Below, piece by piece: positions 57,930 through 64,000 of a stretch of 64,000 bases of DNA. The DNA is from Piliocolobus tephrosceles (lineage: Eukaryota > Chordata > Mammalia > Primates > Cercopithecidae), in assembly GCF_002776525.5 (NCBI RefSeq), contig NC_045441.1, forward strand, positions 111,925,777 to 111,989,776, written 5' to 3'. A program made the position numbers and the translations under genes. Position 1 is the stretch's first letter. Each line of letters starts with the position of its first letter. The notes beneath the pieces were generated by a model. The model was not told the origin of the DNA. It saw nothing but the letters and a program-made list of their open reading frames with translations, and did not search any database.

Positions 57930-59270
57930 AATACCAGTTATGTTCACTCAAGGCCTTTGGGCTCTACAATCAACAAGTAGCAAAGCCAGCCAGGTTAATG
58001 TCTTTCCCTTCAGGGTAGTGAGTTCCCCTAGGCCCCTGGTGGGTCCAGGGATCCTATCTGGAAGCCAGAGATCAGAGTCAGAAACCATAGAAATTTACCT
58101 GATATTCTATTCTATTACATCTAAGCTGGCACTCATAGCACAATACAAAGTCCTTCCCACTCTACCCTTCCCTGTTCACAGGCAGGGGATCCTATCCCTG
58201 TAGCTATCCCCACCACTGGCCAATGGGGGGTTCTGCCAGGCCACCATTGATGTTCACTTAAAGCCCATGGGCTCTTCAGTCATCTTGTGGTGAATGCTGC
58301 CAAGCCTGGGACTTCTCCTTCAGGTCCGTGGGCTCCCCTCTGCCCCAGGACTGGTCCAAAAATGCCGTCCAAGTCCCTAGCCCTGGACTCACTTACCCCC
58401 AAATCCTGTTTGTTGTTCTCCTCCACTGTCACTGATCTGGTACCTAGAGTGCAAGACAAAATTCCCTTTAATTTTCCCTCTGCTTTTCTCAAACGAAGTG
58501 AGTTCCACTATAGTCACCTCAGCTGGAAGTGTGTTGGGTTACAACTGAAGTCAGCATGTTTCAGATACCAAGGCCCATGACACGCTACCTGATTATCACT
58601 GCTGGTTATTCAGGAACCAAGGCTCTTTTGTTAGTGGGTGTTAAATCCTTCCAGGACTGGGTCTTTCCCTTCAAGGCAGCAGATGTCCTTTTTTTCTTGG
58701 GGTGTGCATAGAAATGTTGTCAGTGAGCTAGTTCCTGGAATGGGGACCTTATAACTCCACCCAGTGCCCTATTCTACTGTGGCTGAATTGTTATCTAAGG
58801 TGCAGGATAAAGTTCTCTTTACTCTTTGCTCTCTTCTCTTTAAGCAGAAGTAAGGAGTCACTTTCCTTGTAGTGGGTTACACTGTCTGGGGTTGCAGGAG
58901 TGGTGATGGAAAAACTCCCTTAGCTGCCTTTGCTGATGTCTCCCTACGTTGCATGCCACTCTAATCCACTGACTCTGAGCCCAGCCCAGCACTAGCAGTT
59001 ACCTATGAATTGTAGTCCTTATGTCCTAGACTGCCTTTCAAGTTTACCTAGGACACTAGAGCACTTTGGCCCTCAGTGCCAAGACATTCAAGTTTCAACC
59101 ATTGAGATATTCAATCCTCATCTGGCTAGATCTGGTCTAAATGCCTCCTCCATGTGTGGGCAGTGGCTGAGCCCAGCACAGCTTTGCTTTCTGCTGTGAC
59201 AGAGCAGCACTGAGTTCAATGCAAAATTCTCCAGTCACTGTGCTCCCTCTCCTTCAAGTACAGGTTCTCC
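57930..59270 (-). repeat. Imperfect long monomers (about 310-350 bp) in the L1 5'UTR
   Basis: Equivalent blocks recur. TTCACTCAAGGCCTTTGGGC (57942) and TTCACTTAAAGCCCATGGGC (58254) are 312 bp apart. AGTGCAAGACAAAATTCCCT (58448) and GGTGCAGGATAAAGTTCTCT (58799) are about 350 bp apart, with a further decayed block after 59200. Frames in this interval are UTR artefacts. Confidence 0.65.
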
Positions 59271-59597
59271 TCCCCACCACAAAACTGCTGCCAGGGGATG
59301 GGGAAAGGGTGGTATTGATTATTTAAGATTCTATTTCTTAGCCCCTTTGATACATCTTTCAGTGATATAAAACCAGGTACTGTGATTGCTCACCTGATTT
59401 TTGGTTGTTTTGACAAGTGTTTTTCTGTGTGCTGATAGTTGTTAAAATGTCGTGTTCCTGGTGGAGGCATAAATGATGTAGGCTTCTGTTCTGCAATCTT
59501 TCTGTGTCCTCCAGGACTGTGCTTAGTATTATCATACAGAGCAATTTGAATGATGATGAAATAGAAGGTTTGGAATTTTAACCACTATTTGCAGTGT

Positions 59598-59698
59598 ATA
59601 GGTGCACAAACCACCATGGTACATGTAAACTTATATAGCAAACCTGCACATTCTGCACATATATCCCAGAACTTAAAGTAAAATTTTAAAATGTTATA
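59598..59698 (+). mobile_element. L1PA 3' end, strongly 5' truncated
   Basis: Sense L1 3'UTR only: GTATAGGTGCACAAACCACC, ATGGTACATGTAAACTTATA, CATATATCCCAGAACTTAAA, then an A-rich tail. Confidence 0.88.
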
Positions 59699-61189
59699 TT
59701 TCTTACTATATAAATGAAAAAGCTCTAATAATACTGGATCACCCAGACGTGTATTAAAAAATCTTTAAAAGAGCTTCCTCTCCACCTTTACCAACTCAAT
59801 ATTCCTCAACAATCTGTATAGCCAACACAAATAAAGGTTGATGCATCCAAGTTTGGTTCATATGTCTTTCCTCTGAGAATCTTGGGGCATTAACACAGAG
59901 AAACCTTTGAATTACTTAGACATGAGAGTCCTATGATGCTGAAGTGGAAAACCAGGAGCCACTTATAGGACCACTATGGATTATTCATTTCTCTTTACCA
60001 GCTCACCTTCTATAGACAGAGACATGTAGGAGTAACAATCATAGGACTTACGGACCTCCTTTTTCCTTCCTAATATAGGGATATCTTTTCCTCTTTCTTT
60101 CTTTCTGTCTTTTTTTTCCCACCTCACTGTCTTCTACTTTAGAAAAAATTCTCACTCCAAGATCTCAAAAATAATAGTAACAAGTATCCTAGAAGAAAAG
60201 TTTTCTTTAGAAACGCTTATTTTCTTTTCTACTTGTTATATTCCTTTCACTGAGCCAGTACAAAATATGGCTACCTGCTCTAAATGAAGCGTATCTGGAA
60301 GTGTAGAAATATGCAGAGGAACAAACTACTAATAGAACCTTAATAAATCATTCTTCTGACTACTGAGTGAATATTTGTGAAATCAATGAAAATAAAATTA
60401 GTTTAGAGATGGAGAAAAATTCTAATTTTCTTTAAATTGGATAATATTTAGGAAGAAAAAATCCTGGCATTTTCAATAGTTTTCATAGTTCCCTACGTTA
60501 TCAATCATGTGTTATTTTTGTTTATCTTTGAGAAGTCTCTTATAGTTACTCATGTTTAAAAGTAAGACTGAATTTATTCAAATTTGGCAGAAGAGGGTGG
60601 GTTTAGGAGTCCAGTTGATCTCTCCACACCATACTGTGTTATAATCTGGTGGGAAGTTAAATCATCTCAGGGCTGGTGAAAGAAAAGAAAAATAAAAGAA
60701 GCTTAGGCTGGACTGAGAGGCTCTGGGGCTTTAAACAAGTTTCAAAATTAGGAAAGTGATGATCTTGTCTTATATTCCATATCTTATCACACCCTCTTAT
60801 TTGTATTTCTTAATGCAACCTGCAAGCCAAATTACTATTTTAATGGATACAATTAATTCATTACTGTATGTTAAAGCAGAACAAAATTCCTCTAGCCTCT
60901 TATTCTGAAGAGAAATAACACTATTTCAACTCAGCCAGTTTTAAGAAAATACCAAATTTTTGTGATTAGTTCTGTGCCTTTTTGTCCTAATAGTATTGAA
61001 AATAAATTGAACCCATGTGCTGATCTGTAGCACACATCAAACTCCTTAGACAGCAGGATTTAAATTACTTCAAATATGTCCCTAGGGTGGATCTCAATTG
61101 AATTAGTAGCCAGGTACCTACCAAATAATCTCTTGAAAGGCAACAAAATCTTTGTGAAATGGCTTCTCTGACAAATATCTGTCTAAAGG
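59699..61189. other. Unique sequence
   Basis: No gene or element recognised. A CTTT-rich simple stretch lies at 60090-60118. Confidence 0.45.
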
Positions 61190-61345
61190 ACTGCTACTCA
61201 AATTTAATGTGCATATAAAACACACAGAGATGTGGATTTTAGGCCAAAAATTTAAAGCTTCTGTTTAAGTAGGCTTGGAGTGGGACCCAACTCCCTGTGT
61301 TTTTAACTAGACCTCAGGTGATTCCGAGACAAATGCTTTGTCTAT
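61190..61345 (+). mobile_element. MER5-type non-autonomous hAT-Charlie element
   Basis: It follows MER5A/B order with high divergence: CTACTCAAATTTAATGTGCA near the left end, GAGTGGGACCCAACTCCCTG in the middle, and CTCAGGTGATTCCGAGACAA near the right end. Confidence 0.7.
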
Positions 61346-61767
61346 TCGAGCATCTACCTTATGTGATATTTAAGAGATGTTCCTCTATCCTTTCCCAATC
61401 ACACTAAGATGTTTGTTTCTTATTTTCTTTTCTCCATCAACTCTTTTTTCCCATAGAAAACATGAACAAATCTAAAACCTGATTTTCATTTTTTTCAATC
61501 TTGTATATTTTTAGATGGTTTTCTTTTTACAAGTCACTTAAGCTTTTCTTTTCTACCTTCATTTTCTTCAAAAGGTTTTATGCTATTACCAGAAATGTAT
61601 TATTTCCCTAATTAAGCAACTTATAGAGTTCTGAATTCACTGTGATAAATAATTTATGGTTAAGTGGAGTATATATATACACACTATTTTTATAAATAAA
61701 TATTGATAACTACAAAAGAAGGAAAATATAAAACCAGTGACTTAAGCTTCTTTACTAAAAACTAAAT
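61346..61767. other. Unique AT-rich sequence
   Basis: No recognised gene or repeat. Confidence 0.4.
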
Positions 61768-62473
61768 ATTTCTGAGACCTCTGTTCTGTTCTATTGGTCT
61801 ATATATCTGTTTTGGTGCCAATACCATGCTGTTTTGGTTACTGTAGTCTTATAGTATAGTTTGAAGTCAGGTAGCATGATGCCTCCAGCTTTGTTCTTTT
61901 TGCTTAGGATTGTCTTGGCTATACAGGCTCTTTTTTGGTTCCACATGAAATTTAAAGTAGTTTTTTTTCTAATTGTGTGAGGAAAGTCAATGGTAGTCTG
62001 ATGGGGATAGCATTGAATCTATAAATTACTTTGGGCAGTATGGCCATTTTCATGATATTGATTCTTCCTATCCATGAGCATGGAATGTTTCTCCATTTGT
62101 TTGCATCCTCTGTTATTTCCTTGAGCAGTAGTTTGTAGTTCTCCTTGAAGAGGTCCTTGACATCCCTTGCAAATTGTATCCCTAGATATTTTATTCACTT
62201 TGTAGCAATTGTGAATGGGAATTCACTGATAATTTGGCTCTCTGTCTATTATTGGTGTATAGTAATGCTTTTATTTTTTGTACATTGATTTTGTATCCTG
62301 AGACTCTGCTGTAGTTGCTTATCAGCTTAAGGAAATTTTGGGCTGAGACGATGGGGTTTTCTAAATATACAATCATGTCATTTGCAAACAGAGACAATTT
62401 GACTTCCTCTTCTCCTATTTGAATACCATTTATTACTTTCTCTTGCCTGACTGTCCTGGCCAAAACTTCCATC
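61768..62473 (-). mobile_element. L1PA ORF2 fragment, inverted part
   Basis: Antisense ORF2 from the region of TCTGAGACCTCTGTTCTGTT to GTCCTGGCCAAAACTTCC. It contains a 93-codon frame (62191-62472) over the reverse-transcriptase catalytic block, where the FADD motif reads FAND, losing a catalytic aspartate. The flanking piece at 62474-62705 is the adjacent ORF2 segment in the opposite orientation. Confidence 0.9.
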
Positions 62474-62705
62474 TGATCTTTGACAAACTTGACAAAACAA
62501 GCAGTGGGAAAAGGATTTGCAATGTAATAAATTGTATTGGGAAAACTGGCTAGTCATATGCAGAAAACTGAAATCAGACTCCTTCCTTACACCTTATACA
62601 AAAATTAACTCAAAATGGATTAAAGAGTTAAACATAAGACCTAAAACCATAAAAACTCTAGAAGGAAACCTAGGCAATACCATGCAGGACATAGGCATGG
62701 ACATT
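62474..62705 (+). mobile_element. L1PA ORF2 fragment, sense part
   Basis: Sense ORF2 beginning TCTGATCTTTGACAAACTTG and running to GCAGGACATAGGCATGGACA. In ORF2 it directly follows, less about 20 bases, the 5' neighbour at 61768-62473. The two halves are therefore one L1 with an inversion breakpoint. The 3' end of the L1 (3'UTR, A tail) is absent. Confidence 0.9.
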
Positions 62706-62709
62706 TTGT

Positions 62710-63725
62710 GACAGTAAGTCCTATATCTCTGTTTCTTTATGAGAGTTTTCTGAAGATTTATTGTTTTCATTCCTTTGACCTAATTCCCTTTTTCTCCATG
62801 TGTTTTTAATTTTGTGTTGAGATCTGCACATTTGAAAAATAAATGGCCACCTCTCTCAGTCTTTAGAGGCTGACTGTATACAAGGGAAAGTTTTCACCCA
62901 TCACCCTGGCTCAATATTCTTGCGGCCTGTGAAAACTTTTTCTGGCAATTACAATGTCTCTGTACCTGTGCATGCAGTTTCTGAATTTGAAAAACTTGCC
63001 GTTGTTTTCTGTTTTATTTCTTCATTTTTTTTTTAGAAGTTTATAATCTCTTGGATTCTATTGTGTCTATCTTTGACAAGTTCTCTGGTTCTAGAACAGC
63101 AAACCATCATTCTCTCTTATCTGTGGCCATTAGACATCCAAAATATGCTGGCTCTCTCTCCCTTAACACCCGGAGCCTAGCGAGGTAGATAGTGGTCTCC
63201 ACAAAACAGGAATGCTAACCACTCCTCTAACCCACTGAGAGAGAACCCTCAACTGGTATGCCTTTCCCAGATCACACTGAACTGTACCAGTCACAGCATT
63301 CTGCCTGCTGCCTTTCTTTGCTGTCAGTGACTCCCAGTCATTAAAAATATGCCAGTTCCGTCAGTGTTCCAAGTAAGGCCTGACAGAAACCAGTTCCTCA
63401 GGCAGGCCACTGAAAAGCCTGACTGTCAGACCCTTTGTTCTTTCTCATCCTGACTCAACAGGGACACTTGACAAGCTAGGGAATTCTCTCTGATACTGAC
63501 CTATGCAAGCTTGGGGAAGCATTTGGCATAGGTAAGTTGAAATTGTTATTCTTACTCATTTCAGTGTGACAGCTCTAGGTTGTGTGGCTTGCCTACAATA
63601 CTGCAGCCTCTTAACTGGATTCTGGTATTTTCATAAAGGTATTTTGGTTCATATGTTGTTGTTAAATTGGTGTTTCTATGGGACCATGAAGGCTTCAACT
63701 TTCTATCTTACCATGTTGCTGAAAT
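62710..63725 (-). mobile_element. Possible L1 5'UTR, minus strand
   Basis: A GC-richer block ends at CTTACCATGTTGCTGAAATC, which resembles the CCATCTTGCTG-type terminus of L1 5'UTRs in antisense. The interior resembles the ORF1-upstream antisense pattern only loosely. An unrecognised LTR or unique sequence is the alternative. Confidence 0.35.
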
Positions 63726-64000
63726 CATTCGATTTAGACAGTATTAATTTTATTAGACTCTATTCTAATCAAACTACTCCAGTTATGACTCTTAGTCGTC
63801 TCTGAAATATTTTAAAAATCTTGAATTTATACTAATTTTACCCTCTCTTGTCTTTGTGTAATTCAAGTATTTTTGTTTTCATGTAAGCTGATGTTTTCTT
63901 TTAATATGAAATATTGATCCAGTTTTGATTGGTCCTTTTTGTTTAATACAAACAAAAAATATTCTAATACAATTTACCACATAGTTTAGGTTTTCTGTGT
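63726..64000. other. AT-rich sequence at the right edge
   Basis: No recognised gene or element. The 79-codon frame 63566-63805 spans the boundary and has no features. Confidence 0.4.

Larger units (their letters stand above)
51862..59544 (-). mobile_element. Nearly full-length L1 (L1PB/L1MA age)
   Basis: Antisense L1 from its 3'UTR (GGGTACACAGTAAGTGTGTA, GTACATGAGATCTTTTGATA) through ORF2 (about 52.5-56.3 kb), ORF1 (56.7-57.2 kb) and a long 5'UTR (57.2-59.5 kb). ORF2 is decayed. The frame at 54580-54882 (minus) covers the N-terminal reverse-transcriptase block ending in a GPDG-like motif. 56709-57119 preserves part of ORF1p. Flanks GAATGAGGATGATG (51846) and GAATGATGATGAAA (59548) match 11/14 and may be the target duplication. 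Later insertions are a tRNA fragment (53066-53110), a double T tract (55772-55840), and TG and CT microsatellites. Confidence 0.85.

Overview
This window is nuclear DNA of a primate. It is AT-rich, shows no cellular protein-coding gene, and is built mostly from transposable elements. The lineage signal points to an Old World monkey (cercopithecoid). The truncated AluY at 28420-28605 carries the 'GATC(T/C)GGCCACTGCAC' right-arm variant that I associate with cercopithecoid AluYR elements. The L1 promoter at 1-585 also reads like the young cercopithecoid L1 5'UTR rather than human L1PA1. Both calls rest on recalled consensus sequences, not on an alignment.

Layout. 1-585: 5'UTR of a young L1, minus strand, with an ORF0-type antisense reading frame. 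590-5130: older L1 pieces on the minus strand (3' end, then a GC-rich 5'UTR), interrupted by two MLT2-type ERVL LTRs. The first LTR is caught up in a tandem duplication with GATA microsatellites. 5150-5782: plus-strand L1 ORF1 fragment and an AluY. 5.8-18.2 kb: mostly unique AT-rich DNA with L1 fragments (one with a 5' inversion and clear target-site duplications), AluJ copies, an MLT1 LTR, a MER1 element, a THE1 solo LTR and a MIR. 18.2-22.1 kb: two old minus-strand L1s. 22.1-38.1 kb: largely unique DNA with a few Alus, L1 pieces, two MIRs and two LTRs or LTR-like segments. 38.1-47.1 kb: an almost full-length minus-strand L1 with target-site duplications and a complete MaLR (THE1/MST-type) provirus nested in its ORF2. 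47.3-50.9 kb: MLT1 LTR, old L1, and a Tc/mariner-like DNA transposon. 51.9-59.5 kb: a second almost full-length minus-strand L1, carrying a fragment of a tRNA-Cys retropseudogene. 59.6-64.0 kb: L1 fragments, a MER5-type element and unique DNA.

Nothing here works together as a pathway or operon. The reading frames are non-coding chance frames or decayed L1/MaLR coding remnants. I found no previously undescribed gene system. The items most worth a second look are rearrangement fossils: a 5'-half tRNA-Cys retropseudogene with a 16-bp target duplication; a near-identical inverted copy of a segment 2.9 kb away, inserted between perfect 41-bp direct repeats; an ORF2 patch inside an L1 promoter monomer array; and several long local inverted repeats. 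Others are a consensus-like CTCF motif in an L1 5'UTR and an ORF0 frame that runs out of its L1 into flanking DNA.

Repeat family names are given from memory of consensus sequences, so exact subfamilies are approximate.
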